From Actinoplanes sp. TBRC 11911 (lineage in GTDB: Bacteria > Actinomycetota > Actinomycetes > Mycobacteriales > Micromonosporaceae), in assembly GCF_012933445.1 (NCBI RefSeq), contig NZ_JABBNC010000002.1:496001-560000 (forward strand): DNA of 64,000 nt, written 5' to 3'. The notes under the pieces were generated by a model. It was not told the DNA's origin and did no database searches. It saw only the letters and a list, made by a program, of their open reading frames with translations. A program made the translations under genes and the position numbers. Shown in pieces: positions 32,967 to 42,129 of this stretch. How positions within the stretch are numbered: the stretch's first letter is position 1; each line of letters starts with the position of its first letter.

Positions 32967-33790
32967 GAAGGCGGCGGCTGGGTCTCAAAGATGGGCCAGC
33001 CGATTTCGGTGCGCCACCGTGATCGGTCGGCGGTGTGGTGCCGGTTCACGGGGTAGAACTCGTGGATCGGGCCGTCGACCGCGAGGGCGTGCCGGCTGAC
33101 ATAGGTGGCGAGTGCTCCGTAGGAGCGGTCGATGCCGTCGTCGGGGCCGTCATGCGCGATCACGGCCAGCTCGGCCGCGGGCAGCTCGGTGAGGTGGACG
33201 CGGCCCGCGGGGCGCAGGGCCGAGGTGATCGGGAGGTAGAGGGTGGCCTGCCCGTGTTCGTCGGTGAACAGCTCGTCGGCGTAGATGCCGGCCGCGGTGC
33301 CCGGATCGTCGATCTGCTGGCTGTCGAGCACCGCGTAGAGCTCGCCGAGGGCCCCCTGATACCAGGCGCCGATGTCGGCGATCTCGACGTGCCCGGAGAT
33401 GGCCGCCACCCGTCGTTCGGGTATGCGCCGGTGCTCGATGGGGGTCTGCACCCGGGGATGCTCCAGCAGGTCTCGCAGCGAGGCCACGGCGCTCTGGGTG
33501 GTGGCGAGCTCGCGCTCCAGACGGCGCAGGTGCCGGGCGATGAGCTCGTTGCGGGCGGCGAGGTCGTCGGTGTGCAGCACGTCGCGGATGTCGTCCAGGG
33601 GCATGCCGAGGCCGCGGAAGCGGTGAATGATCTGGGCTATCGAGATCTGCTCGAGGCGGTAGCGCCGGTACCCCGAGGCCGCGTCGATCTGGGCCGGCTC
33701 CAGGAGCCCCTGGTCGTGATAGTGGCGCAGCGCCTTGACGCTCAGGTGGGTGGCGCGGGCGAAGTCACCGATCGACAGCAGCTCGGACAT
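32963..33790 (-). CDS. MerR-family regulator with GyrI-like ligand domain
   Basis: 275 residues, ATG start. The MerR winged helix spans residues 1-70 (LLSIGDFARATHLSVKALRHYHDQGLL, SGYRRYRLEQI), followed by a coiled-coil dimer helix (~80-115), and residues ~125-275 form a GyrI-like/SOUL effector domain (RRVAAISGHVEIADIGAWYQ...GRVHLTELPAAELAVIAHDG). It resembles BmrR/BltR regulators, which sense cationic drugs. It is divergent from the NTF2-like gene with two MerR-style dyads in between. Confidence 0.92.
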   Translation of the reverse strand: MSELLSIGDFARATHLSVKALRHYHDQGLLEPAQIDAASGYRRYRLEQISIAQIIHRFRGLGMPLDDIRDVLHTDDLAARNELIARHLRRLERELATTQSAVASLRDLLEHPRVQTPIEHRRIPERRVAAISGHVEIADIGAWYQGALGELYAVLDSQQIDDPGTAAGIYADELFTDEHGQATLYLPITSALRPAGRVHLTELPAAELAVIAHDGPDDGIDRSYGALATYVSRHALAVDGPIHEFYPVNRHHTADRSRWRTEIGWPIFETQPPPS

Positions 33791-33800
33791 GGCCTCAGTC

Positions 33801-33832
33801 TTGACCCTCCCACAGGGGGAGAGTCCAGCGAT
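33801..33832 (+). promoter_or_regulatory. MerR-type promoter/operator, site 1
   Basis: TTGACC at 33801 is followed by a dyad (CCTCCCACAGGGGGAG) and CAGCGAT starting 19 bases after the -35-like hexamer ends. A 19-bp spacer with a dyad inside is the mark of MerR-activated promoters. Site 1 lies 11 bases before the merR start on the other strand. Confidence 0.65.
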
Positions 33833-33841
33833 TATGACGGC

Positions 33842-33873
33842 TTGACTCTCCCCCTGAGGGAGCGGGCAGCGTT
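33842..33873 (+). promoter_or_regulatory. MerR-type promoter/operator, site 2
   Basis: TTGACT at 33842, a CCCCCTGAGGGAG dyad, and CAGCGTT at the same 19-base spacing as site 1. The two sites are direct repeats 41 bases apart, both facing the NTF2-like gene at 33922. The outer arms of the two sites also form a perfect 13-bp inverted repeat (CAGGGGGAGAGTC and GACTCTCCCCCTG). Confidence 0.65.
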
Positions 33874-33921
33874 GTCGTCGTCGCCCGGGAACGGCCCTGG
33901 CGAGAGACACGAGGAGCTGTC

Positions 33922-34305
33922 ATGACTACCACCGAGATTTCCCTGGACGGCGTCGTCGCCGAGCATCTGCGCGCGGTCAACGCCTTCGACACCGACGCCG
34001 TGATGGCGACCTTCGCCCCGGACGCCTACGTCAACGACAACCGGCGGGAGATCCGGGGCGCGCAGGCGGTGCGCCGCTGGGTGGAGAAGGAGCTGGTCGG
34101 TGACCACGTGACCGTCGATCCGGTGACGGTGCTCGACCATTACGGCGACATCATCGTGCGGGGCCGCTACGACGGCGACTACGACAAGTCGAACCTGCCC
34201 GGCGAGCTGATCATGAGCAGCTACTTCTCGATCCGGGCCGGCAAGATCGTGTCGCTGACCGTGATCCGCAACCAGCCCTCCGAGTACGACCAGGCCACGG
34301 CGTAG
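33922..34305 (+). CDS. NTF2-like family protein controlled by the MerR promoter
   Basis: 127 residues, ATG start with GAGGAG six bases upstream. The SnoaL/NTF2 pattern is VVAEHLRAVNAFDTDAVMATF, DDNRREIRGAQAVRRWVEKEL and a final strand pair ending YFSIRAGKIVSLTVIRNQ. It is the only gene downstream of the tandem MerR sites, so it is the likely target. Function as a small enzyme or ligand binder is unproven. Confidence 0.88.
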   Translation: MTTTEISLDGVVAEHLRAVNAFDTDAVMATFAPDAYVNDNRREIRGAQAVRRWVEKELVGDHVTVDPVTVLDHYGDIIVRGRYDGDYDKSNLPGELIMSSYFSIRAGKIVSLTVIRNQPSEYDQATA

Positions 34306-34330
34306 GGCCGGGCTGCCGGGGTGAGAATTC

Positions 34331-34358
34331 GTAGCCCGAGCCCGCCGACCCGGGCTAC
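34331..34358. terminator. Terminator hairpin between two convergent NTF2-like genes
   Basis: GTAGCCCG (34331-34338) and CGGGCTAC (34351-34358) pair perfectly over 8 bp with a 12-base loop, 25 bases after one stop and 16 bases before the other. Confidence 0.65.
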
Positions 34359-34374
34359 ACCCTCGATTCCACTC

Positions 34375-34836
34375 TCACCAGAGTGGGAAATCGACCTCTC
34401 GCTCGGATTCCGGGCGCGGTCCGAAAAAGCGGCGCTCCGATTCGTCGATGCGGCGGTCGTTGATGGAGGCCTCGCGCCGCCTGTTCAGGCCGTCCTCGGA
34501 GTACTCCCACAGCTCGTTGCCATAGCTGCGCCACCACTGCCCGTCCGCGTCGCGGCACTCGTACTGGAATCGCACGGCGATGTGGTTGCCGTCGAACGCC
34601 CAAAGGCCCTTGCGCAGCGCGTAATCCTGTTCGCGCTTCCATTTGCCGCTCAGGAATTCGATGATCGCGGGGCGTCCGACGACGTGGACGTGGCGGTTGC
34701 GCCAGTCCGAATCGACCGTGTACGCCATGGCGACCCGTTCGGGGTCTCGTGTGTTCCAGAGATCCTCCGCGGCCTGGACCTTCTGCAAGGCACTCTGCAG
34801 ATCGAAAGGTGGTAGCGGCGGGCGGGATTCAGTCAT
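34375..34836 (-). CDS. DUF1348 / NTF2-like protein
   Basis: 153 residues, ATG start. DUF1348 hallmarks: [87 protein letters not shown] and the C-terminal ASINDRRI...RRFFGPRP. The family has an NTF2-like fold and no proven reaction. This is the third NTF2-fold gene in the window. Confidence 0.95.
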   Translation of the reverse strand: MTESRPPLPPFDLQSALQKVQAAEDLWNTRDPERVAMAYTVDSDWRNRHVHVVGRPAIIEFLSGKWKREQDYALRKGLWAFDGNHIAVRFQYECRDADGQWWRSYGNELWEYSEDGLNRRREASINDRRIDESERRFFGPRPESEREVDFPLW

Positions 34837-35073
34837 CGGAATTGTCCCCTCTCATTGCGGTGGCTTGCCTGGGCACGCGGGGGAAGGGGACCGAAACGAA
34901 GGTTACCCAGGCTGCTGAAGCTGCTCGCAAGCCCCAGTTTGGGTGAGCTAAATAACACCAATTCCCGTGAATAAACAGCCGTGACCGAACGCACGTCTCG
35001 CACCGGATGACCTGCCGGAATGCCCGGTGGTTCTCTGGGACGTATATGCGCCGAACGATCTGGGGGGTAAGGC

Positions 35074-36699
35074 GTGAACGACAAGATGCCAGCCGTACTG
35101 AATGAACCGATACGCAATCGGGGCGTGGCCTTCACCGACGCCGAGCGGGCCGCTCTCGGTCTCACCGGGCGATTGCCGGCGGCGACGCTGACCTTGGAAC
35201 AGCAGGCGTTACGCGCGTACGGCCAGCTCCACCGGCAGGGCAGCGACCTCGCCAAGAACGTGTATCTGGAACAGTTGCACGACCGGAACGAGGTCCTCTA
35301 TTACAAGCTGCTCGGTGATCATTTGGCCGAGCTTTTGCCGATCGTCTACGACCCGGTGGTGGGTGACGCCATCGAGCGTTACTCGCACGAGTTCCGCCGG
35401 CCGAGAGGAATCTTTCTGTCGATCGATCGTCCGGACGACATGGCGAAAGCGTTCGGCACCTTGCAACTCGGCCCGGACGACGTCGACCTGATCGTGTGCA
35501 GTGACGCCGAGGAGATCCTGGGCATCGGCGACTGGGGTGTGGGCGGCATCGAGATCGCGGTCGGCAAGCTCGCGGTCTACACGGCCGCCGCCGGAATCGA
35601 TCCGCGCCGGGTGATCCCGGTGTCGCTGGACGTCGGCACCGACAACGAGGAACTGCTCAACGACAACCTGTATCTGGGCAATCGGCACGCCCGGGTCCGC
35701 GGCGCCGCCTACGACGCGTTCATCGCCAGATATCTGGAGACCGTGTCGTCGCTGTTCCCCAAGGCCCTGTTGCATTTCGAGGACTTCGGGCCGGGAAACG
35801 CTCGCCGGATCCTGCAGACCTACGGCGACAGGTACCGCATCTTCAACGACGACATGCAGGGCACCGGCGCGATCACCCTGGCCGCGACATTGTCCGCGAT
35901 AAAAGTGAGCGGGGTGCCGATGCGTGAGCAGAGGCTGCTGGTCTTCGGCGCCGGGACCGCCGGGGTCGGCATCGCCGACCAGATCCACGACGCCATGGTC
36001 CGCGACGGCGCGTCCACCGAGCAGGCCCGCTCGCAGATCTGGCTGGTGGACAAACAGGGCCTGCTCACCAGCGACATGTCAAACCTGCGAGATTTCCAGC
36101 AGCCGTACGCCCGTGACCCCGCCGAACTCCGCGGCCGGACAACCCTGCTGGACACCGTCCGCCGGGTCAAGCCGACGATTCTGCTCGGCACCTCGACCTC
36201 GCACGGCGCGTTCACCCGGGATGTCGTCGAGGCGATGAGCGCGGGGGTGGACCGGCCAATCATCTTCCCCATCTCCAACCCGACGTCGCGGATCGAGGCC
36301 ATGCCCGCCGACGTGATCACCTGGTCGCGGGGGAAGGCGCTGGTCGCGGTCGGCATCCCGGTGGCCCCGGTGGCGTACCAGGGCGTGAGTTATCAGATCG
36401 GGCAGGCCAACAACGCGCTGCTCTACCCCGGGCTGGGCCTCGGCACCATCGTCGCCGGTGCCTCGAAGGTGACGCCGGGCATGCTGCTGGCCGCGGCCGA
36501 AGCGGTGGCCGGGCAGGTCGACGTCGGCGCTGCCGGGGCCGCGCTGGTGCCGCCGGTAGACAACCTGCGCGCGTCCTCGGCGACCACGGCAGTGGCGGTT
36601 GTGCACGCCGCGGTCGCCGACGGCGTGGCCACCGTGAAGCACGAGAACGTCGTCCAGGCGGTCCAGGACGCCATGTGGCAACCCGTCTACGCGCACTGA
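35074..36699 (+). CDS. NAD-dependent malic enzyme
   Basis: 541 residues, GTG start with GGGGGTAAGG. Family text throughout: NRGVAFTDAERAALGLTGRLP and YVTL-like LEQ..YGQL at the start; FLSIDRPDDMAKAF; DIEAIVCSDAEEILGIGDWG-type DLIVCSDAEEILGIGDWG; LHFEDFGPGNARRIL; NDDMQGTGAITLAA; the dinucleotide loop GAGTAGVGIADQI; and ISNPTSRIEA. Its size matches the long MaeA/SfcA malic enzymes. It decarboxylates malate to pyruvate with NAD+ in the cytoplasm. Confidence 0.96.
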   Translation: MNDKMPAVLNEPIRNRGVAFTDAERAALGLTGRLPAATLTLEQQALRAYGQLHRQGSDLAKNVYLEQLHDRNEVLYYKLLGDHLAELLPIVYDPVVGDAIERYSHEFRRPRGIFLSIDRPDDMAKAFGTLQLGPDDVDLIVCSDAEEILGIGDWGVGGIEIAVGKLAVYTAAAGIDPRRVIPVSLDVGTDNEELLNDNLYLGNRHARVRGAAYDAFIARYLETVSSLFPKALLHFEDFGPGNARRILQTYGDRYRIFNDDMQGTGAITLAATLSAIKVSGVPMREQRLLVFGAGTAGVGIADQIHDAMVRDGASTEQARSQIWLVDKQGLLTSDMSNLRDFQQPYARDPAELRGRTTLLDTVRRVKPTILLGTSTSHGAFTRDVVEAMSAGVDRPIIFPISNPTSRIEAMPADVITWSRGKALVAVGIPVAPVAYQGVSYQIGQANNALLYPGLGLGTIVAGASKVTPGMLLAAAEAVAGQVDVGAAGAALVPPVDNLRASSATTAVAVVHAAVADGVATVKHENVVQAVQDAMWQPVYAH

Positions 36700-36821
36700 G
36701 GTGTCTGAAGCTCGGCCTTGACGGGTGCCGAGAATCACGCTTGCAAGAGGTCTGCAGAGGAACTCAAGTACCGCCGTATTCCGGTGCATAGCATCGCTCC
36801 AGTTCGGACGCGATAACGGCG

Positions 36822-38267
36822 ATGCGGAGTACGTCTGTGACTGATCAACTGTCGAAAACTGAAGCGCCTTCGGGAGGCGTACAGGAAACCGGTGTTGCTT
36901 TTGCCGTGGTGGTGCTTGTCGGCATTTTCATGGCTGGACTGGACATATTCATCGTGAATGTCGCGTTGCCGTCGATCAGCGGTGACCTGGGTGCCGGGCC
37001 GTCGGAGCTGGAATGGATCGTCGCGGGCTACGCACTGCCCTACGGCGTGGCGTTGGTGACCGGCGCGCGGCTGGGTGACCTGTTCGGCCGGCGTGCTCTG
37101 TTCCTGTGGGGCATCGGAGGGTTCACGCTCGCGTCCGCGGCCTGCGGTTTCGCGCCGTCGCCGGGTGTGCTGATCGCGGCCCGGGTGGTGCAGGGGCTGG
37201 CCGCGGCGGCAGCGTCTCCCCAGGTCATCGCGTCGCTCACCGCCGCCTACTCGGGGCGTGCCCGGGCCCGGGTCGTCGACGCGTACGCATTCACGCTCGG
37301 GATCGCCGCCGTACTCGGACAACTGATCGGCGGGGTGCTGCTGCGCCTCGATATCGCGCACAGCGGCTGGCGCGCCTGCTTTCTGGTCAACATTCCGGTG
37401 GGCATTGCCGTGATCCTGGCCGGCCGGCGGTATTTCGTGAAGGTTCCGACGCACCCCGCTCGGTTCGATCCGGCCGGTACCGGGCTGCTCGGTGCCGGGT
37501 TGCTACTGCTCGTGCTGCCGTTGGTCGAGGGGCACGCGCAGGGCTGGCCGGTCTGGATCTGGGTGTGCCTGGCAGCGTCCGCGGTCGTGCTGACAGTCTT
37601 TGCCGGTTACGAACGACGTTTCGCAAGCAGAGGCGGGGCGCCGCTGGTGAACATGGCGCTGTTCGGGGAACGTGCCTTCAGCGCGGGTATGGGACTGCAA
37701 CTGGTCTTTTGGATGGGCCAGGGCGCGTTCTTCTTCGTCCTCGCGCTGTACTGCCAGGACGGCCTTCGGCTCGCACCCGTCAAAGCCGGGCTGGTGTTCC
37801 TGCCGATGGGCCTCGGCTACATGATCACGTCGATGACGGCGCGGCACATCGCGGCCCGGTTCGGCCGGCAGGTGCTCGCCGCCGGCGCCCTCCTGATGGT
37901 CATCGCGGAGGTCGGCCTGATCCTGCTCGAGTCGCACGTCTCACCGGCCCAGCCATGGCTGCTCGACGTGCCGTTGTTCGTCGACGGTCTGGGGATGGGC
38001 CTGGTCGTCGGCCCGCTCGCGAGCACCATCATGGCGGGCGTCGAGCCGAAGCACATCGGCGCGGCGTCCGGCGTCTTCAACGCCGGGCTGCAGGTAGCAA
38101 CCGCCGCCGGGGTCGCGCTGGGGGGCATCGTCTTCTACAGCAAGGTGAGCGGAAACCCGGCCGGCGACCGGAACGCGTTCGTCGACGTCCTGCCCTACCT
38201 GATCGGCGTGGGCGTGGTCGCGGCGTTGCTCGCACAGTTGCTGCCTCAGCGTAGAAACTCGCGCTGA
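36822..38267 (+). CDS. MFS transporter, DHA2 family
   Basis: 481 residues from an ATG; a GTG 15 bases downstream is an alternative start. Fourteen hydrophobic segments are expected. Visible motifs are MAGLDIFIVNVALPSI in TM1, TGARLGDLFGRRALFL (motif A), the helix-5 motif LGQLIGGVLLRLDIAHSGWRACFLVN and repeated GMGL/LGMGLVVGPL in the C-half. It should export drugs or metabolites using the proton gradient. The AraC gene 22 bases downstream in the same direction could be co-transcribed and regulate it. Confidence 0.93.
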   Translation: MRSTSVTDQLSKTEAPSGGVQETGVAFAVVVLVGIFMAGLDIFIVNVALPSISGDLGAGPSELEWIVAGYALPYGVALVTGARLGDLFGRRALFLWGIGGFTLASAACGFAPSPGVLIAARVVQGLAAAAASPQVIASLTAAYSGRARARVVDAYAFTLGIAAVLGQLIGGVLLRLDIAHSGWRACFLVNIPVGIAVILAGRRYFVKVPTHPARFDPAGTGLLGAGLLLLVLPLVEGHAQGWPVWIWVCLAASAVVLTVFAGYERRFASRGGAPLVNMALFGERAFSAGMGLQLVFWMGQGAFFFVLALYCQDGLRLAPVKAGLVFLPMGLGYMITSMTARHIAARFGRQVLAAGALLMVIAEVGLILLESHVSPAQPWLLDVPLFVDGLGMGLVVGPLASTIMAGVEPKHIGAASGVFNAGLQVATAAGVALGGIVFYSKVSGNPAGDRNAFVDVLPYLIGVGVVAALLAQLLPQRRNSR

Positions 38268-38289
38268 CCAGCGGGGTACCGTCGATCAC

Positions 38290-39243
38290 GTGCAGCAGGA
38301 CTGGCATTGGGACCTGGCTCTCATCCCACCGTCCGATCGGGTCGAGCAGTGGTTCGAGATCTTGTCGACCACCTATCTGGCGTTCGGAATCGCCATGGTG
38401 CCCGGCCGGCCGCAGGACTTCGACGCGAAGGTGCGCAAGCACGCGATGGGCGCGATGTCGCTGATTCGCACCTCGGCGCTCCCGCATCGGGGCCGCCGGA
38501 CACGACATCACGTCGTCACCAGCACCCGCGACGTGATCGGGCTGAACTTCGTCGAGTCGGGCCGCCTGGGTCTGGATCTGAACGGTGAACGCGTCGTTCT
38601 GGGGCCCGGCGACGTCATGATCTGGGACGGCAACGCGACCGGCTACTTCGAGGTCCTGGAACCGGTGGTCAAGACCACCCTGATCGTGCCGCGCTCGTTG
38701 GCCGCCACCGCGCTGCCGAGCTACCGCGAGTCGTACATCCAGCTGCTGCCACCGGGTCATCAGCCGACGCGATCGCTGAGCCAGGTGCTGTTCACCCTGA
38801 ACGAGCAGCTGCCCGCGATGGCGACCGGCGCCCGCCAGGCGTCCGCCCAGCTGGTGACCGAGTTGCTGAAACCGCTCGACCGGCTGCGTGGCGGCGATGT
38901 CGCGAAACCCGACCGCTGGCCCGCGTATCAGCTGCGCGAGCGGGCACTCGGGTACATCGACACCAACCTGCACGACGCGAAGCTCAGCCCGGTCACCATC
39001 GCCGCCGCCCACCAGGTCTCGGTGCGTACGCTGTACGCCGCCGTCGACGGGCTCGGGATGACGCTCGGTGCGTACATCCGGCATCGGCGGCTCGCCCGTA
39101 GCTACGACGATCTGCTCTTCGGTTCCGACCCGGTCGCCGTGATCGCGTCGCGCTGCGGGTTCGGCAGCCCGGCACATTTCAGCCGCCTCTTCCGGGACCG
39201 TTACGGCCTGACCCCGACCACGGTCCGCCGGCAACGGGCTTGA
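38290..39243 (+). CDS. AraC-family transcriptional regulator
   Basis: 317 residues, GTG start. An N-terminal cupin-like AraC-binding domain (VIGLNFVESGRLGLDLNGERVVLGPGDVMIWDG) leads to the C-terminal double HTH: LSPVTIAAAHQVSVRTLYAAVDG and DPVAVIASRCGFGSPAHFSRLFRDRYGLTP, a textbook AraC ending. It follows an MFS gene by 22 bases, so it may govern that transporter. The ligand is unknown. Confidence 0.94.
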   Translation: MQQDWHWDLALIPPSDRVEQWFEILSTTYLAFGIAMVPGRPQDFDAKVRKHAMGAMSLIRTSALPHRGRRTRHHVVTSTRDVIGLNFVESGRLGLDLNGERVVLGPGDVMIWDGNATGYFEVLEPVVKTTLIVPRSLAATALPSYRESYIQLLPPGHQPTRSLSQVLFTLNEQLPAMATGARQASAQLVTELLKPLDRLRGGDVAKPDRWPAYQLRERALGYIDTNLHDAKLSPVTIAAAHQVSVRTLYAAVDGLGMTLGAYIRHRRLARSYDDLLFGSDPVAVIASRCGFGSPAHFSRLFRDRYGLTPTTVRRQRA

Positions 39244-39796
39244 CGGGTACCTGCCGCTGACGAGGTGATGATCTGTGATGTGGGGCTTCGCCTGCGCGCC
39301 TGCCGGCACGGTTGGCTACCCTCCCGACACGAGCCATTCGCGGTTATCCTGCCGCCGACTGGGGTGGCAACGCCGGTTACCTGACCGGCGTTGATCATCC
39401 CTGGTACGCGACGGGTTTCTGTCGTCGGGTTCGGCAAACCTGATCCTCGCCGTCTGTCCGATCACGACCGTCGCGCTGTCGACCTCCGTGCCGATAAGAG
39501 CGGCCGGACCTGTAGTGAAAGCTGAAACCGCTGCGAAGGCGGAACGAGTAGCCCAGCGGAGGCCGGCAGGTCGAGACGCAGCGCGTGGGGATCGGGACTC
39601 GGCCTCTGGGAGTCACGGCGCGTTGTGGCTAGCCGCTTGGTGCGCGCTCGCGGCACGAGGCGGCTGTCCCGGTCCGAGGCAGGCGGCCCTCAGGAGCCTG
39701 GACGAGGCTCGTGGAGTCAGAGCGCCCGGGCACCAGACAGAAATGTCGTACCGGCTGTGTAGCGTGCGAACTCATCGATGAATGCGTGTCTTGTAG
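39244..39796. other. 553-base gene-poor gap at the start of the accessory island
   Basis: Several short frames on both strands are open here, but none has a good ribosome-binding site, normal composition or a recognisable family. A hairpin at 39368-39393 is the only clear structure. No transposase remnant could be supported. Confidence 0.55.
39368..39393 (+). terminator. Hairpin downstream of the AraC gene
   Basis: CAACGCCGGT and ACCGGCGTTG pair perfectly over 10 bp with the 6-base loop TACCTG. It lies 125 bases after the araC stop and could be its terminator or a protein-binding palindrome at the island edge. Confidence 0.55.
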
Positions 39797-40432
39797 GTGG
39801 CTGAGTTGATACCGATTTATCACTTCACTCACAGGGCTAACCTCCCGAAGATCCTCGAGGCGGGCCTGTTGCTGTGTGATCGACTATGCCGTGAGTCCGA
39901 CCTGACTGTTAGAGACATCGCGTACAGCGGGCTCAAACAGAAACGTGCCGTCACCGAGGTGGAGGTGCCGCCGGGCGGGACGCTCGCGGACTACGTGCCG
40001 TTTTACTTCGGCACTCGTTCCCCGATGATGTACGCCTACAAGAAAGGTAAGGTAACGGGCAAACCGGAAAATCTTGATAATCTGGTTTATTTCGCGACCG
40101 ACGTCGAGGATGTTGCCGACACCGGGCGGCAATTCGCATTCACTGATGGGCATCCAATTCGGGAACCGAAGGCATTTTACAATGACCTGGCGGACCTCAG
40201 TTTCGTGGACTTCCCGCTGATGAAGGAAAGGATGTGGATTGACACAGATGATGACCCGGATAGGAGGCGCCGGCGACAGGCCGAGTTCTTGGTGCATCAG
40301 AGGATTGAGTTGAACTTGTTCCGGGTAGTCGGTACGAGGACTGCGCGCATGAAGAATGAAGTGATGCAATTACTAGAGGAACATCGCATTGCATTGCCGT
40401 GCGATGTTAAATCCAACTGGTACTATGACTAG
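39797..40432 (+). CDS. darT: DarT-type DNA ADP-ribosyltransferase toxin
   Basis: 211 residues from a GTG at 39797; a TTG at 39806 is an alternative start. The family pattern is clear: N-terminal IYHFTHRANLPKILEAGLL (NAD-binding His region), the YVPFYFGTRSPMMYAYKKG motif, and the catalytic segment RRRRRQAEFLVHQRI with E163 as the expected catalytic Glu. DarT modifies a thymine base on single-stranded DNA with ADP-ribose, blocking replication; homologues defend against phage. The bases are visibly AT-richer than the flanks. The antitoxin gene starts 17 bases downstream. Confidence 0.93.
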   Translation: MAELIPIYHFTHRANLPKILEAGLLLCDRLCRESDLTVRDIAYSGLKQKRAVTEVEVPPGGTLADYVPFYFGTRSPMMYAYKKGKVTGKPENLDNLVYFATDVEDVADTGRQFAFTDGHPIREPKAFYNDLADLSFVDFPLMKERMWIDTDDDPDRRRRRQAEFLVHQRIELNLFRVVGTRTARMKNEVMQLLEEHRIALPCDVKSNWYYD

Positions 40433-40449
40433 GTGCGGGAGGTGACGAA

Positions 40450-41496
40450 GTGATTAAGGAAGTGAGTGGCAATCTGCTCGATTCGCAGGCAGAGGCCATA
40501 GTTAACACTGTGAACACAGTCGGCGTGGCGGGTAAGGGAATTGCCCTCCAATTCCGGCAGGCGTACCCAGGTAACTTCCGCGCGTACGAACGCGCAGCCA
40601 AGAGGGGTGACGTCGTTCCGGGACGGATGTTCGTTTGGTCAACGGGCCAGCTCCAACCTCCGCATTACATCGTTAACTTCCCCACCAAGCGCCACTGGCG
40701 TGGGAATAGCCGCATAGCCGATATTGCGGCCGGACTCGAGGACTTGATCAAAGTCATCGAGGAGTACGGAATCAGCTCGATTGCTGTTCCGCCATTGGGA
40801 TGCGGCAATGGCGGCCTGAAGTGGTCGGATGTGCGCCCGTTGATTGTAGAGGCGCTTGGGGGTCTGAATGCTGAGGTCCTTCTGTTCCCCCCGAACGGCG
40901 CACCTGAAGCCGATCAGATGCCCATCCGTACGGAGCGGCCCAAAATGACGCTCGGTCGCGCGGCCCTGCTGCTTCTCCTCAAGCAATATCGGGAGCTGGA
41001 CTCGTATCGTCTCTCAGCTCTAGAGGTTCAGAAGCTAGCCTATTTCTTGCAGGAGAGCGGCGAGATTCTGCGGCTGAGGTACGAACGGGCACCCTACGGT
41101 CCGTACGCCGAGAACCTTAACCACGTCCTGATCATGATGGAGGGTCACTACACGCTTGGCTACGGGGACAGGAGCCGGGAGCCTCACATCGGGCTGGTCG
41201 AGGGTGCCGATCGCTTTGCCTCGGAGTTCCTTCACGATCATCCTGAGACCATGCGAAGGCTGGCTCGCGTATCGCAACTGGTGCACGATTGGGAGACTCC
41301 CTATGGGCTGGAGCTCCTGGCGACGGTGCACTGGGCGTTAACCCATGCTGGGCTGGGCCTAAGCGGACGGTCAGCCGTCTACGACTACGTCGCGTCATGG
41401 ACTCCTCGGAAGGCGCATCTCTTCAAGCCGAGCCAAATCGATCGGGCGATGGACCAGCTGGTGAGGCATGAGTTCGCGTCAGGTGTGGTGCATTAG
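40450..41496 (+). CDS. darG: DarG-type macrodomain antitoxin
   Basis: 348 residues, GTG start with GGGAGGTGA upstream. The N-terminal macrodomain (~1-155) shows GNLLDSQAEAIVNTVNTVG, GVAGKGIALQFRQ and PPLGCGNGGLKW, which bind and remove ADP-ribose from DNA. The C-terminal part (~170-348) is the DarG toxin-binding region (ALLLLLKQYRELDSYRLSALEVQKLAYFLQ..., RYERAPYGPYAENLNHVL), related in style to DUF4065. It both reverses the modification and sequesters DarT. Full length and in frame, so the pair appears active. Confidence 0.94.
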   Translation: MIKEVSGNLLDSQAEAIVNTVNTVGVAGKGIALQFRQAYPGNFRAYERAAKRGDVVPGRMFVWSTGQLQPPHYIVNFPTKRHWRGNSRIADIAAGLEDLIKVIEEYGISSIAVPPLGCGNGGLKWSDVRPLIVEALGGLNAEVLLFPPNGAPEADQMPIRTERPKMTLGRAALLLLLKQYRELDSYRLSALEVQKLAYFLQESGEILRLRYERAPYGPYAENLNHVLIMMEGHYTLGYGDRSREPHIGLVEGADRFASEFLHDHPETMRRLARVSQLVHDWETPYGLELLATVHWALTHAGLGLSGRSAVYDYVASWTPRKAHLFKPSQIDRAMDQLVRHEFASGVVH

Positions 41497-42129
41497 GTAA
41501 GCGCCGTTCGGTAGAGGCCGCTCGTTTGCGCGACTAGCTAGCCGAGCCTCGGTGATCGCGGCGAACGCAGTGGGCGGGCCCGCCCGGCATAGCCACGCCC
41601 GTCGGACACGGGGATGCCGGTCCGATTGGGCGTGGCCCAGGCTGCCGGACGACGCGGTGCCCAGCGGGTGAGGGCCACTGCGAGGCGTGAGAATCAACTC
41701 GGTGATTGCCGCTGGTGACAGTTCCGCTCCATTGGATCGCGCAACCCGGCACCAGCATGTGCCGGGAGGACCACCTACCGCGAGGCGCAGCTCAGGTATG
41801 CGCTCTGACCTCGACCCCATCAGTGGCCGGTTGCGCTCGAGCCAGAACGGTCTCCGCAGTTACGGAGGTTACAGGCATGCCCGGTCTTGATCTAACCACC
41901 ATAACGGAGCCTTACCTGTGGCGAGTGACCAGGTGGAGCCGCTCGCTCGGCCGCCCCAATGGTGACGTCGGGCTTCTCGCCCGCAGCGTGACGTTGTGGT
42001 TCCGACGTGAGTGGAACGGACAGTCGCAGCCTCACCCCGCGGGGATGACGTGGCGCCAAGGGCGTCGGCGTAACTTCGCTTCGGCCTTTGCTGTCTTGAG
42101 CGGAAAGCCAGGGGGAGGAGTCTTCCGTC
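41497..42129. other. 633-base gene-poor gap after darG
   Basis: Frames across it lack coding character. GGGGGAGGAG at 42112-42121 serves the GTG at 42130. I saw no transposon end, tRNA or repeat array. It could be decayed sequence between independently acquired cassettes. Confidence 0.5.

Noticed and set aside
39395-39781. Possible transposase or integrase remnant before darT
   Set aside because: Neither strand gives recognisable transposase or recombinase motifs, and no terminal inverted repeats or target duplications were found.
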